Positions 24,069-32,315 of a DNA stretch of 64,000 bases are shown piece after piece (position 1 is the stretch's first letter; each line of letters starts with the position of its first letter). The notes below the pieces were generated by a model. The model searched no databases, was not told the DNA's origin, and saw nothing but the letters and a program-made list of their open reading frames with translations. Source of the stretch: Psychroserpens sp041224425 (GTDB taxonomy: Bacteria > Bacteroidota > Bacteroidia > Flavobacteriales > Flavobacteriaceae). The stretch is taken from positions 186,001-250,000 of the forward strand of contig NZ_JBGFGL010000085.1 in assembly GCF_041224425.1 (NCBI RefSeq), in the 5' to 3' direction. The position numbers and the translations under genes are program-made.

Positions 24069-27000
24069 ATGAAAGATGGCTTAGCAGGAAAGATCGCTAA
24101 AGGTTTTATTGGATCAAAGCTTACAGTGCTTCTTATGGTCGTTTTTATGGTCATAGGTGTTTACAGTTCGTTCTTGATTCCAAGAGAGGAAGAGCCACAA
24201 ATTGATGTGCCTATGGCTGATATTTTTGTTGGATATCCAGGAGCGAGTCCGACAGAAGTGGAATCTCGTGTAGTCAAACCTTTAGAGAAGCTTATTTCCA
24301 ACATCAAAGGCGTTGAATATGTGTATTCAACATCAATGAAAGAGCAAGGAATGGTGATCGTTCAGTTTTATGTTGGTGAAGATATTGAACGTTCCTTTGT
24401 CAAACTCTACAACGAAATCAATAAGCACATGGATATTATGCCTGAAGGCGTTACGATGCCTTTGGTTAAGACAAGAGCGATTGATGATGTGCCTATGCTC
24501 GGACTCACACTTTGGAGCGAAACCTATGACGACTATCAACTAAAACAAATTTCACAGGAGTTGACCAATGAGATTGAGAAAATCAACGATGTGGCAATAA
24601 CCAAGAAAATCGGAGGAAGAAGTCGTGAGGTACGAGTCGTTATAGATAAAGAAAAGATGGCTGCTAGCGGACTGGATTTTTTATCTATTGCCGACATGAT
24701 AAAAGCAAACAATCAACAATTCAGTGCTGGTCAATTTGATAAAGGAGATAGTGAATTTATTGTCAATACAGGTGAATTTCTAAAAACAGTAGCAGATGTT
24801 GAAAACTTGGTTGTTGGTGTTCAGCAAAACCAACCGATTTACCTCAAACAAATTGCTAAAGTGGTTGATGGTCCAGAACTTCCTAAGAACTATGTGTCTT
24901 TAGGCTTCGGAAATGCAAGTGAAAAAGCATCTGAATTTCCTTCAGAATATCCAGCAGTTACTATTTCAGTAGCCAAAAGAAAAGGTGCTGATGCGATGAA
25001 GATTTCTGACGTGATTATTGATAAGGTAGCACAACTAAGAAAAACATTGATTCCAGATGATGTTCATGTTGAAATCACAAGGAATTATGGAGAAACAGCA
25101 TCTCAAAAAGTATCAGAACTTTTAATGCACTTGATTGGAGCTATCATAGCGGTAACACTAGTGGTTATGCTCGCGATGGGTTGGCGAGGTGGTTTGGTGG
25201 TATTTCTTTCAGTGCCAATCACTTTTGCTTTGACTTTGTTGAGTTATTATATGCTAGACTATACCTTAAATCGAATTACATTATTTGCCTTGGTGTTTGT
25301 GACAGGTATTGTAGTTGACGATTCCATCATTATTGCTGAAAATATGCATCGCCATTTTAAGATGAAGCGACTACCATTTAAACAAGCTGCAATTTATGCC
25401 ATCAATGAAGTTGGAAACCCAACTATTTTAGCGACGTTTACCGTGATTGCCTCTGTATTGCCAATGGCTTTTGTGTCTGGTTTAATGGGTCCTTATATGA
25501 GTCCGATGCCAATTGGCGCATCCATAGCGATGCTCTTGTCCTTATTTGTAGCCTTGACCATCACGCCGTATTTAGGGTATTTGTTCCTTCGTGAAAAAGA
25601 GAAAAAAGGAAAAGTTGCCCATGAAGATGATGAAGTAAAGCAGATGGAATCCACATTGGTGTACCGATTATACGAAAAGTTCGAGCGACCACTTATTGAA
25701 AATAAAACCAAACGTTGGTTGTTTTTAGGTGTTACAATTGTGTTGCTGTTTGCATCGTTAGCCATGTTCTTTACCAAATCGGTTGCCGTTAAAATGCTGC
25801 CTTTTGATAACAAGAATGAATTTCAGGTAGTAATCGATATGCCTGAAGGTACGACCTTGGAGCGTACCGCTGTTGTTGCTAAGGAAATAGGACAATATCT
25901 AGCCACAAGGCCTGAGGTTGTAAACTACCAGAGTTATGTTGGCACGTCGGCACCAATTACCTTCAACGGGTTGGTTAGGCACTATGACTTACGTGGAGGA
26001 AGTAATATGGCAGATATTCAAGTGAATTTAATCGATAAGCATGATCGTGATGCACAAAGTCATGATATTGCAAAATTGATGCGAGGACCTATTCAAGCCA
26101 TTGCTAAAAAATTCAATGCCAATGTGAAGTTGGTAGAAGTGCCACCTGGACCTCCAGTATTATCAACTATTGTTGCTGAGGTTTACGGGCCTGATTATGA
26201 TGAGCAAATTGAAGTGGCCAAAGCGGTTCAAGATATTCTAAAAAACACAGAGGATGTGGTTGATATTGATTGGATGGTTGAAGACAATCAAGTAGAATAC
26301 GATTTCGTCATCGATAAGGAAAAAGCCATGTTGTATGGTGTGGCACCACAGAAGATTGTCTATACCATGAATATGGCACTGTCAAATCGTAAAACAACTA
26401 CATTATATAACGAAACAGCTTCAGAACAAATTGGCATTGTTCTGGCTCTTGATGAAAAGGAAAAATCTACGCTTGGTGATATTTCGCAATTAAGAATTAA
26501 TTCTAAGCATGGTCAAATGATTGCTGTAGGTGATTTAGTATCGATTGTAGAGCGAACAAAGGCCAAAAGTATTTATCGTAAAAATCAAAAGCGTGTTGTA
26601 TATGTTATGGCAGATATGGCTGGAGAATTGGAAAGTCCAGTCTATGCTATTTTAGGAATGGAGGATAAGTTAAAAGCCATTCCTTTAGAAGAAGGATACA
26701 GTATGCAGGAAAAATATTTAGGTCAGCCAGAGTATGAAGATGACTATACTGTAAAATGGGATGGTGAATGGCAAATTACTTTAGAAGTATTTAGAGATCT
26801 CGGATTGGCATTTTTAGGGGTAATTATTATTATTTACATGTTAATTGTAGGTTGGTTCCAAAATTTTAAAGCACCCATAGTTATGATGGTAGCCATACCT
26901 TTATCAATGGTTGGTATCGTTTTAGGACATTGGATAATGGGCGCCTTTTTTACAGCAACATCATTTATTGGGATGATTGCCTTGGCAGGTATTATGGTAA

Positions 27001-27272
27001 GAAACTCAGTATTGCTTATCGACTTTGTCAATTTACGATTGAAAGAAGATGTGCCTCTAAAACAAGCAGTTATTGAAGCAGGTGCTGTTAGAACAACACC
27101 TATTTTACTAACAGCTGGAACGGTTGTCATAGGAGCCTTTGTAATTTTATTTGACCCAATTTTTCAAGGATTGGCCATATCCCTTATGGGAGGAACCATT
27201 GCATCAACCGTGCTTACATTATTGGTTGTGCCATTGGTATATTATTTAATTGAACGAAAAAATTATAAATAA
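24069..27272 (+). CDS. RND efflux transporter permease
   Basis: 1067 residues, the normal length of an RND pump, with 12 predicted membrane helices and two large periplasmic loops. TM4 carries TGIVVDDSIIIAENMHRH, with the Asp pair used in proton transfer. The second half contains GIMVRNSVLLIDFVN. The substrate cannot be told from sequence; no heavy-metal-specific motif was identified. It closes the three-gene efflux unit and is followed 1 bp later by a small gene, which suggests that one is co-transcribed. Confidence 0.92.
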   Translation: MKDGLAGKIAKGFIGSKLTVLLMVVFMVIGVYSSFLIPREEEPQIDVPMADIFVGYPGASPTEVESRVVKPLEKLISNIKGVEYVYSTSMKEQGMVIVQFYVGEDIERSFVKLYNEINKHMDIMPEGVTMPLVKTRAIDDVPMLGLTLWSETYDDYQLKQISQELTNEIEKINDVAITKKIGGRSREVRVVIDKEKMAASGLDFLSIADMIKANNQQFSAGQFDKGDSEFIVNTGEFLKTVADVENLVVGVQQNQPIYLKQIAKVVDGPELPKNYVSLGFGNASEKASEFPSEYPAVTISVAKRKGADAMKISDVIIDKVAQLRKTLIPDDVHVEITRNYGETASQKVSELLMHLIGAIIAVTLVVMLAMGWRGGLVVFLSVPITFALTLLSYYMLDYTLNRITLFALVFVTGIVVDDSIIIAENMHRHFKMKRLPFKQAAIYAINEVGNPTILATFTVIASVLPMAFVSGLMGPYMSPMPIGASIAMLLSLFVALTITPYLGYLFLREKEKKGKVAHEDDEVKQMESTLVYRLYEKFERPLIENKTKRWLFLGVTIVLLFASLAMFFTKSVAVKMLPFDNKNEFQVVIDMPEGTTLERTAVVAKEIGQYLATRPEVVNYQSYVGTSAPITFNGLVRHYDLRGGSNMADIQVNLIDKHDRDAQSHDIAKLMRGPIQAIAKKFNANVKLVEVPPGPPVLSTIVAEVYGPDYDEQIEVAKAVQDILKNTEDVVDIDWMVEDNQVEYDFVIDKEKAMLYGVAPQKIVYTMNMALSNRKTTTLYNETASEQIGIVLALDEKEKSTLGDISQLRINSKHGQMIAVGDLVSIVERTKAKSIYRKNQKRVVYVMADMAGELESPVYAILGMEDKLKAIPLEEGYSMQEKYLGQPEYEDDYTVKWDGEWQITLEVFRDLGLAFLGVIIIIYMLIVGWFQNFKAPIVMMVAIPLSMVGIVLGHWIMGAFFTATSFIGMIALAGIMVRNSVLLIDFVNLRLKEDVPLKQAVIEAGAVRTTPILLTAGTVVIGAFVILFDPIFQGLAISLMGGTIASTVLTLLVVPLVYYLIERKNYK

Positions 27273-27273
27273 G

Positions 27274-27579
27274 ATGAAGTTATTGATTGTAACATCTGTG
27301 AAAGAATTTCATGACAAAGCTTTAAGGTTACTTAAGAAAGCCAAGATTGAAAGTTTTAGTGGCTCTGAAATTGAGGGCTATAAAAATGCTGAAGCGTTAT
27401 TGATGACCAATGACTGGTTCTCTAGTAAAGCGGCAGGAATTGAATCTAGTGTGTTCTTTTCCTTCACTGAAGATGATAAAATCGAACTTATGTTTGATTT
27501 GATAAAGGAATTTAATAAAACTATTGAAACAAATAACCCTATACGAGCGGTAGTAGTTCCTATTGAAAAGTATATTTAA
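27274..27579 (+). CDS. Small PII-like protein following the RND pump (101 aa)
   Basis: Starts at ATG 27274 (MKLLIVTSVKEFHDKALRLL), directly after the permease stop. An earlier TTG at 27250 lies inside the pump gene and is rejected. The beta-alpha-beta pattern, with a helix after the first strand and a terminal VVVPIEKYI, resembles PII-like or DUF3240-type ferredoxin folds that accompany RND pumps. The function is unknown; a regulatory role for the pump is possible. Confidence 0.6.
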   Translation: MKLLIVTSVKEFHDKALRLLKKAKIESFSGSEIEGYKNAEALLMTNDWFSSKAAGIESSVFFSFTEDDKIELMFDLIKEFNKTIETNNPIRAVVVPIEKYI

Positions 27580-27591
27580 ATTTAAGTAATT

Positions 27592-27780
27592 ATGAAAAAT
27601 AGAATTGTTCGAGGTATTGCTGGTACATTTATTCTAATAAGCTTACTGTTGGCAGTTTATGTCAACATAAACTGGTTGTGGTTCACAGCATTTGTTGGTG
27701 CCAACTTATTACAGTCCTCTTTGACCAAGTGGTGTTTGATGGATGATATCCTAACTAAGGTTTTTAAGGTTAAAGATTAG
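27592..27780 (+). CDS. DUF2892 family membrane protein (62 aa)
   Basis: Two hydrophobic helices (about residues 8-26 and 29-48) with the pattern IVRGIAGTFILISLLL...NWLWFTAFVGANLLQSSLT typical of DUF2892/YgaP-type inner-membrane proteins. It lies 12 bp after the PII-like gene, as the last gene of the efflux operon. Role unknown. Confidence 0.75.
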   Translation: MKNRIVRGIAGTFILISLLLAVYVNINWLWFTAFVGANLLQSSLTKWCLMDDILTKVFKVKD

Positions 27781-27844
27781 AAAAGTGTCGTTGTGATTAA
27801 GGTAGATTGAAACCATTTTTACAAGACCTTTTATTAAAACAATG

Positions 27845-27875
27845 CATTTTATCGATAAAAATAGACATTTTATCG
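27845..27875 (+). repeat. 10-bp direct repeat with 21-bp period
   Basis: CATTTTATCG at 27845-27854 and again at 27866-27875. The first copy overlaps a palindrome, TTTTATCGATAAAA. The repeat lies just upstream of the promoter at 27885-27914 and is probably a regulator-binding site. Confidence 0.5.
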
Positions 27876-27884
27876 TGTTTTTTA

Positions 27885-27914
27885 TTGTCAGAACCTAAAA
27901 TAGTAGTATGTTTA
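27885..27914 (+). promoter_or_regulatory. Putative promoter, -33 TTG and -7 TATGTTTA
   Basis: TTG at 27885-27887, a 19-bp spacer, then TATGTTTA (one mismatch to TAnnTTTG). It would give a ~200-nt leader before the small gene at 28119; the leader contains a 12-bp palindrome (TGGCTTAAGCCA, 28014-28025). Confidence 0.45.
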
Positions 27915-28118
27915 CAGTCCTTCATAAGCCCCTAAATCACTTATCAAGGAAATTTTATTAATCCATTTATCATTTAGCAGTGCTTTTTAGTGCTCCTATT
28001 TTCCCTCATTTTTTGGCTTAAGCCATAATGTTAATAATCCATTCTTCCCTCGATTGGCACTTGATGCTATTTGAATATTAACAAAAATTTGAATTAAATA
28101 ACCCTAAATGATAAAACT

Positions 28119-28289
28119 ATGAAGACCCTAAAAATTACTTTTTTATTGTTGGCAGTATTACTATTAACAGTTTCTGGACAAAGCAGTGATACTACTGTAA
28201 CTAACGATGAACCTACGTATAAGCAATACGATAACAATAATTTGTTTGCTCACAAGAGAGAGAAAGCAAAATTAGAAACTCAAGGATAA
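28119..28289 (+). CDS. Short secreted peptide (56 aa)
   Basis: A reading frame with a clear signal peptide (MKTLKITFLLLAVLLLTVSG) and a ~36-residue mature part rich in polar residues, ending KREKAKLETQG. A perfect terminator follows 24 bp later, and a promoter with direct repeats lies upstream, so it is probably a real gene. No family is recognised. The next gene is a TPR histidine kinase whose sensor half is also exported, so the peptide could be its signal; that is inference. Confidence 0.6.
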   Translation: MKTLKITFLLLAVLLLTVSGQSSDTTVTNDEPTYKQYDNNNLFAHKREKAKLETQG

Positions 28290-28312
28290 GAATCCAAAAC
28301 ATACAATAATTT

Positions 28313-28341
28313 AGCCCTATTTTTCAATAGGGCTTTTTTTG
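28313..28341 (+). terminator. Rho-independent terminator
   Basis: AGCCCTATT, loop TTTC, AATAGGGCT, then seven T. Confidence 0.9.
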
Positions 28342-28385
28342 CTTAACTTATTTTATAACTTTGGTTAAATAATATTATTTATCCA

Positions 28386-30413
28386 TTGGTCAAGACTTTT
28401 CTTATAGCACTCATCTTCGGTTTTTTCATAATACATACCGATGCACAAAATGCAACTAGCCAATCTATTGATGAGTTGATTTCTAAATCTAAAGATGCTT
28501 CTATTTCTGTTGAAGAACGTCTTGAGTTTGCTAATCAGTCAGTTCAAGTGGCCAAAAAAACAGGTAAGGATTCCCTCATTCTTTTGGCTAATAGGAATTT
28601 ATCCTTAATGTATTATTACACTGAGGACTTTGATAAATATGTGTCCATTAACCAAAAAAATAAAAACCTTGCTACCAAGTTAAAGGATACATCTGCATTA
28701 GCTGTAGCCTCATTTAATCTAGGAAGTTACTACAAATACGACAGACAAAACGATAGCGCCTATTTTTATTTATCTAAAGCTTTAAAGTATTATAGTTCTC
28801 TGAAAAATTTAGAGCAGAAATCATATATTTTGATGAGTATTGCCGACTTGCAATACAACGAAAAGGACTATACATCTAGTGAAGCCAATGCCATTGAAGC
28901 CTTACGTATATTGGAGAAACTTCCAAAAACCGAAAACAATTTAGATAACTTTTGGATCCTTTATAACAGAATAGCAGATATATCTTCTGAGCTGGAACAA
29001 TACCAAAAATCTATTGAATACCATGAAAAAGCGCTCGAGATAACTAAAAAGATGAACGATGGCTTTTTAGATGGTGTTTACACAACCAATAATTTAGCGT
29101 TTGTATACAGGCAATTGGGTAATTATGACAAGGCACTTGAATTATACGAAAGTTTGCTCCCACAGCGTAGTCAATATCAAGATGATGATCCCACTTTTTA
29201 TGCTCTGATTATTAATAATATTGCTTATACAAAACTTCTTTCCGGAGATGTGGAGTATGATAAGTTGCTTGAGGATTTCTATACAGCTTATGATATTTCA
29301 GAAAAATATGATGATGAGGTAACTAAAATGGCTGTTACTACCGATTTATCTAAATTATACTTGCAAAAAGAGCAGTTGGATTCAGCTTATAAATATGCCC
29401 AAGAAACGTATAAAATAAGTAAGTCGTTATCATCCAATGAATATGTGTTGGATGCACTAATGGTTCTTTCAAAAACAAAAACAGGCGAAGAAGGAAAAGC
29501 TTATCTCTATGAACACATCAGACTAAGTGATAGTTTACTGAACATAGAGCGAAACCACAAAAACAAATTTGCACGAATTGAATTTGAAACCGACAAGATT
29601 ACTGCTGAAAAAGAACGCATCTCCCAACAGCGTATGTGGCTTATGATTGCTTCTGCGGTGCTTTTGGTAACTTTATTTTTGCTTTATATCATCGTCACAC
29701 AGCGTAGTAAAAATAAGGAATTGCAGTTTGAAAAGGACCAGCAGAAAGCCAATGAGGAAATCTATAACCTCATGTTATCGCAACAGGATAAAGTTGATGA
29801 AGCAAGAGCTAATGAGAAGAAACGTATTTCTCAGGAAATTCATGATGGAATTCTTGGACGTCTTTTTGGAACGCGACTAAGTTTAGACAGTTTAAATTTT
29901 TCTGAAGGAAAGGAAGCTATCCAAAACCGATCCAATTATATCAAGGAACTAAAAACCATTGAAGAGGATATTCGTAAAATTTCCCATGACTTAAATACCG
30001 ATTTTGTTTCGGGTTCTGGATTTACAGATATTGTTTCCGAGCTTATCGATAAACAAACTAAAGCCTACCAGCTTGAATATGCTTTTGATTACGACGACGA
30101 TATTAGTTGGGAATTGGTATCCAATAAGGATAAAATCAATATTTACAGAATTATTCAAGAAGCCATGCAAAATATATATAAGCATGCAGAAGCCAGTAAA
30201 ATCAAAATTAGTATTGCTTCAAAAAATAATGTAATTTTAGTATCTATTGAAGACGATGGAAAAGGATTTGATGTCAATAAAAGTAAAAAAGGCATCGGCA
30301 TAAAAAACATTAATTCAAGAGTAAATGAATTAGACGGAACCGTTGATTTTGATTCTGAAATAAATAAAGGAACAGTAATAACAATTAAAGTTCCTTATAA
30401 AACCAACCCATAA
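28386..30413 (+). CDS. TPR-containing sensor histidine kinase (HisKA_3 type)
   Basis: 675 residues. A signal peptide (FLIALIFGFFIIHTDAQ) is followed by TPR repeats across residues ~30-400, one membrane helix near 417-437 (WLMIASAVLLVTLFLLY), a coiled coil, and the HisKA_3 domain with H486 in ISQEIHDGILGRL. The HATPase domain holds NIYRIIQEAMQN and EDDGKGFD/KGIGIKNI. The sensor region is periplasmic, the usual layout of Bacteroidota TPR kinases. No ATG is available; TTG at 28386 gives the signal peptide. Its stop overlaps the start of the response-regulator gene by one base, so the two form a two-component pair. Confidence 0.88.
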   Translation: MVKTFLIALIFGFFIIHTDAQNATSQSIDELISKSKDASISVEERLEFANQSVQVAKKTGKDSLILLANRNLSLMYYYTEDFDKYVSINQKNKNLATKLKDTSALAVASFNLGSYYKYDRQNDSAYFYLSKALKYYSSLKNLEQKSYILMSIADLQYNEKDYTSSEANAIEALRILEKLPKTENNLDNFWILYNRIADISSELEQYQKSIEYHEKALEITKKMNDGFLDGVYTTNNLAFVYRQLGNYDKALELYESLLPQRSQYQDDDPTFYALIINNIAYTKLLSGDVEYDKLLEDFYTAYDISEKYDDEVTKMAVTTDLSKLYLQKEQLDSAYKYAQETYKISKSLSSNEYVLDALMVLSKTKTGEEGKAYLYEHIRLSDSLLNIERNHKNKFARIEFETDKITAEKERISQQRMWLMIASAVLLVTLFLLYIIVTQRSKNKELQFEKDQQKANEEIYNLMLSQQDKVDEARANEKKRISQEIHDGILGRLFGTRLSLDSLNFSEGKEAIQNRSNYIKELKTIEEDIRKISHDLNTDFVSGSGFTDIVSELIDKQTKAYQLEYAFDYDDDISWELVSNKDKINIYRIIQEAMQNIYKHAEASKIKISIASKNNVILVSIEDDGKGFDVNKSKKGIGIKNINSRVNELDGTVDFDSEINKGTVITIKVPYKTNP

Positions 30414-31081
30414 TGCAACACATTCATATTTTGATGGTTGATGATCATCCTATTATTATTGAAGGATATCAAAATACATTAATGGCTACAAAAAAGGAGA
30501 ATCAAACATTGGTAATAGATACTGCTAATACTTGTGATTCGGCTAATTTACTTTTACAGAAATCGTCTAAAGAGCGACCTTATGATGTTTGTTTTTTTGA
30601 TATAAGTCTGCCACCTTCTTCCGATGGAAAAATTACTTCAGGAGAAGATTTGGCAAAAATCGCAAGAACTATCTTGCCTAACGCAAAGATCATTATTCTT
30701 ACTATGTTCAATGAATCGTATCGAATACATAGCATAGTAAAGGAGATCAATCCAGATGGCTTTTTGATTAAAAGCGATTTGACTTCTAGTGAATTGGCAG
30801 AAGCTTTTCATCATATCTTGGAAGATCCGCCTTACTATAGCAGTACGGTTTCTAATTATCTCAAGAAATCTGTAGTGAATGAAATATATGTTGATGAAAT
30901 CAACCGAAAAATTCTCTATCTGCTTGCTCAAGGAATGAAAACCAGAAGTCTTCCAGAGCATATAAACCTGTCAATGAGCGCTATAGAAAAACGTAAAAAA
31001 CAGCTGAAATTACTGTTCTCTATATCAGATGGAAAAGACGAATCTTTGATTATGGAGGCTAGAAAAAAGGGCTTTTTATAA
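30413..31081 (+). CDS. LuxR/NarL-type response regulator
   Basis: 222 residues. The receiver domain (1-~135) has acidic D11/D12 and phospho-acceptor D63 (FFDISLPP). The C-terminal helix-turn-helix (about 160-205; ILYLLAQGMKTRSLPEH, LSMSAIEKRKKQL) is of the LuxR family. It is coupled to the TPR kinase by a one-base overlap. Possible targets are the direct-repeat promoters at 27845-27914 and 31152-31218, which flank this pair. Confidence 0.88.
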   Translation: MQHIHILMVDDHPIIIEGYQNTLMATKKENQTLVIDTANTCDSANLLLQKSSKERPYDVCFFDISLPPSSDGKITSGEDLAKIARTILPNAKIIILTMFNESYRIHSIVKEINPDGFLIKSDLTSSELAEAFHHILEDPPYYSSTVSNYLKKSVVNEIYVDEINRKILYLLAQGMKTRSLPEHINLSMSAIEKRKKQLKLLFSISDGKDESLIMEARKKGFL

Positions 31082-31151
31082 GAAATCTTGATTTATTTTA
31101 CGGTTTTCTACGTGTTTTTAATGGCTCAAAACCCTTGTTAATTCTGAAAAG

Positions 31152-31188
31152 TACGGTTTTTCCGCATCATGTTTACGGTTTTTCCGCA
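31152..31188 (+). repeat. 15-bp direct repeat with 22-bp period
   Basis: TACGGTTTTTCCGCA at 31152-31166 and 31174-31188. Each contains the dyad CGG-N5-CCG. A related copy, TACGGTTTTCTACG, is at 31099-31112. The pair ends 22 bp before a -7 box at 31211, so it looks like an activator or repressor site. Confidence 0.6.
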
Positions 31189-31210
31189 ACAAAAAGTGAA
31201 ACACATATTC

Positions 31211-31218
31211 TATATTTG
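31211..31218 (+). promoter_or_regulatory. -7 promoter box (TATATTTG) of a non-coding unit
   Basis: An exact TAnnTTTG match, preceded by the 22-bp-period repeats. No plus-strand gene lies downstream before the terminator at 31274-31315. Confidence 0.55.
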
Positions 31219-31224
31219 AATGTC

Positions 31225-31315
31225 AACAAAATTAATTAATCCCTCTAAGTAATTTGTTGAATTAATAGCAAAGAAAAAAACCTAACAACATTTGTTGTTA
31301 GGTTTTGTCTTTTTA
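31225..31315 (+). ncRNA. Candidate ~90-nt small RNA
   Basis: It lies between the -7 box at 31211 and a strong terminator. The first part folds as TCAACAAAATTA / TAATTTGTTGA (one bulge) around a loop containing CCCTCT; the terminator hairpin forms the second stem. A 10-codon mini-frame starting at 31220 also fits, so a tiny peptide is not excluded. Confidence 0.45.
31274..31315. terminator. Bidirectional terminator
   Basis: CCTAACAACA / TGTTGTTAGG flanked by an A-run on the left and a T-run on the right. It serves the upstream plus-strand unit and the DUF456 gene on the minus strand. Confidence 0.8.
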
Positions 31316-31329
31316 AATAGAGCGTTTTG

Positions 31330-31830
31330 TTATTTGAAAATCACTTCCTGATATTCCACAAACTTCACTATAAAGAGTCCAAAGAATATTAATGCTATCA
31401 TAAATTTTATAAGTGTAGAGGCGAGAAAGCCTAAAAAAGATCCAAAAGCAGCCTTCATAGCTTTATCAAATTCACTTTTATTCATGAGCTCTCCAATGAG
31501 CGCACCAACAAACGGTCCGATAATAATACCTCCTGGAATCGGACTTAACAATCCGACGATTAAACCAATAGATGTTCCTATCATACCAGCTCTACTACCA
31601 CCAAACCGCTTGGTCCCAATAGCGGGAATGATATAATCTAATATCCATATTCCAAGGGCAATTACAAAAGTGATGATCAAGAAGGTCCAATTCATGGGAA
31701 CCACATCTGTGAGGTGAAATATAAGCAACCCAACCCAACTAGTCAATGGTCCAGGTAATACGGGCAAAAAGCTTCCAATTATGCCTAAGACCATAAATAA
31801 GGCCGCTATAATAATTAAAAATATATCCAT
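31330..31830 (-). CDS. DUF456 domain membrane protein
   Basis: 166 residues with four or five hydrophobic segments and several glycine-rich turns (GIIGSFLPVLPGP, GAIGTKRFGGSRAG in near form, GPFVGALIGELM), the pattern of DUF456 proteins. Inner membrane; the function is unknown, though the glycine-zipper pattern recalls small pore or channel-like proteins. A single gene ending at the shared terminator. Confidence 0.8.
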   Translation of the reverse strand: MDIFLIIIAALFMVLGIIGSFLPVLPGPLTSWVGLLIFHLTDVVPMNWTFLIITFVIALGIWILDYIIPAIGTKRFGGSRAGMIGTSIGLIVGLLSPIPGGIIIGPFVGALIGELMNKSEFDKAMKAAFGSFLGFLASTLIKFMIALIFFGLFIVKFVEYQEVIFK

Positions 31831-31889
31831 TTAATAAGTTTAAAATTCAATTACTTAGACGTATTAAACATCCGTTTGTTACATTTTTA

Positions 31890-31923
31890 AACTAAATTTT
31901 TAGTTTAAACTAAAAATTTAGTT
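31890..31923. promoter_or_regulatory. Perfect 34-bp palindrome: BlaI-type operator
   Basis: The 34 bases are their own reverse complement and consist of two half-palindromes, ACTAAATTTTTAGT (31891-31904) and ACTAAAAATTTAGT (31909-31922). The right end touches the -7 box, so a bound BlaI-like repressor would block the promoter. BlaI/MecI family repressors bind such tandem dyads. Confidence 0.85.
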
Positions 31924-31930
31924 ATATTTG
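31923..31930 (+). promoter_or_regulatory. -7 promoter box of the blaI-blaR1-like pair
   Basis: TATATTTG, an exact TAnnTTTG match, 21 bp before the start codon and abutting the 34-bp palindrome. Confidence 0.75.
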
Positions 31931-31951
31931 AATAGTTAAACAAATTTAGAT

Positions 31952-32314
31952 ATGAAACAACTCACCAAAGCGGAGGAAGAAATAATGCAGGTTCTTTGGA
32001 CTCTAGAAAAGGGAAATGTTAAGGATATTATCCAAGTGCTGCCAGATCCTAAACCTGCATACAATACAGTGTCTACTATTGTAAGGATATTAGAAAGCAA
32101 GGGATTTGTTGACTACGAAAAGCAAGGGAAAGGTCATATTTATTTTCCGTTGGTAAAAAAACAAGACTATTCCAACCAGTCTATAAATGCTTTAGTTGAT
32201 AATTATTTTCAAGGTTCATTTAAAAGTATGGTATCTTTTTTTGTTAAAAAAAATGATGTGGATCTTAAGGATATGGAAGCTATTCTAAAAGAAATCAATA
32301 AAAAAGACGCTTAG
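31952..32314 (+). CDS. BlaI/MecI/CopY-family repressor
   Basis: 120 residues. A winged helix fills the N-terminal two-thirds (LTKAEEEIMQVLWTLEKGNV, AYNTVSTIVRILESKGFVDY), the classic Penicillinase_R domain. A dimerising C-terminal helix follows (residues ~85-118). It precedes the M56 peptidase gene by one base. Repression through the palindrome in its promoter and release by proteolysis through the M56 partner are expected from the family. Confidence 0.93.
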   Translation: MKQLTKAEEEIMQVLWTLEKGNVKDIIQVLPDPKPAYNTVSTIVRILESKGFVDYEKQGKGHIYFPLVKKQDYSNQSINALVDNYFQGSFKSMVSFFVKKNDVDLKDMEAILKEINKKDA

Positions 32315-32315
32315 T

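Noticed and set aside
31220..31252. Ten-codon mini-frame MSTKLINPSK
   Set aside because: Too short to support as a gene; it begins right at the -7 box, and the RNA structure explains the region better.
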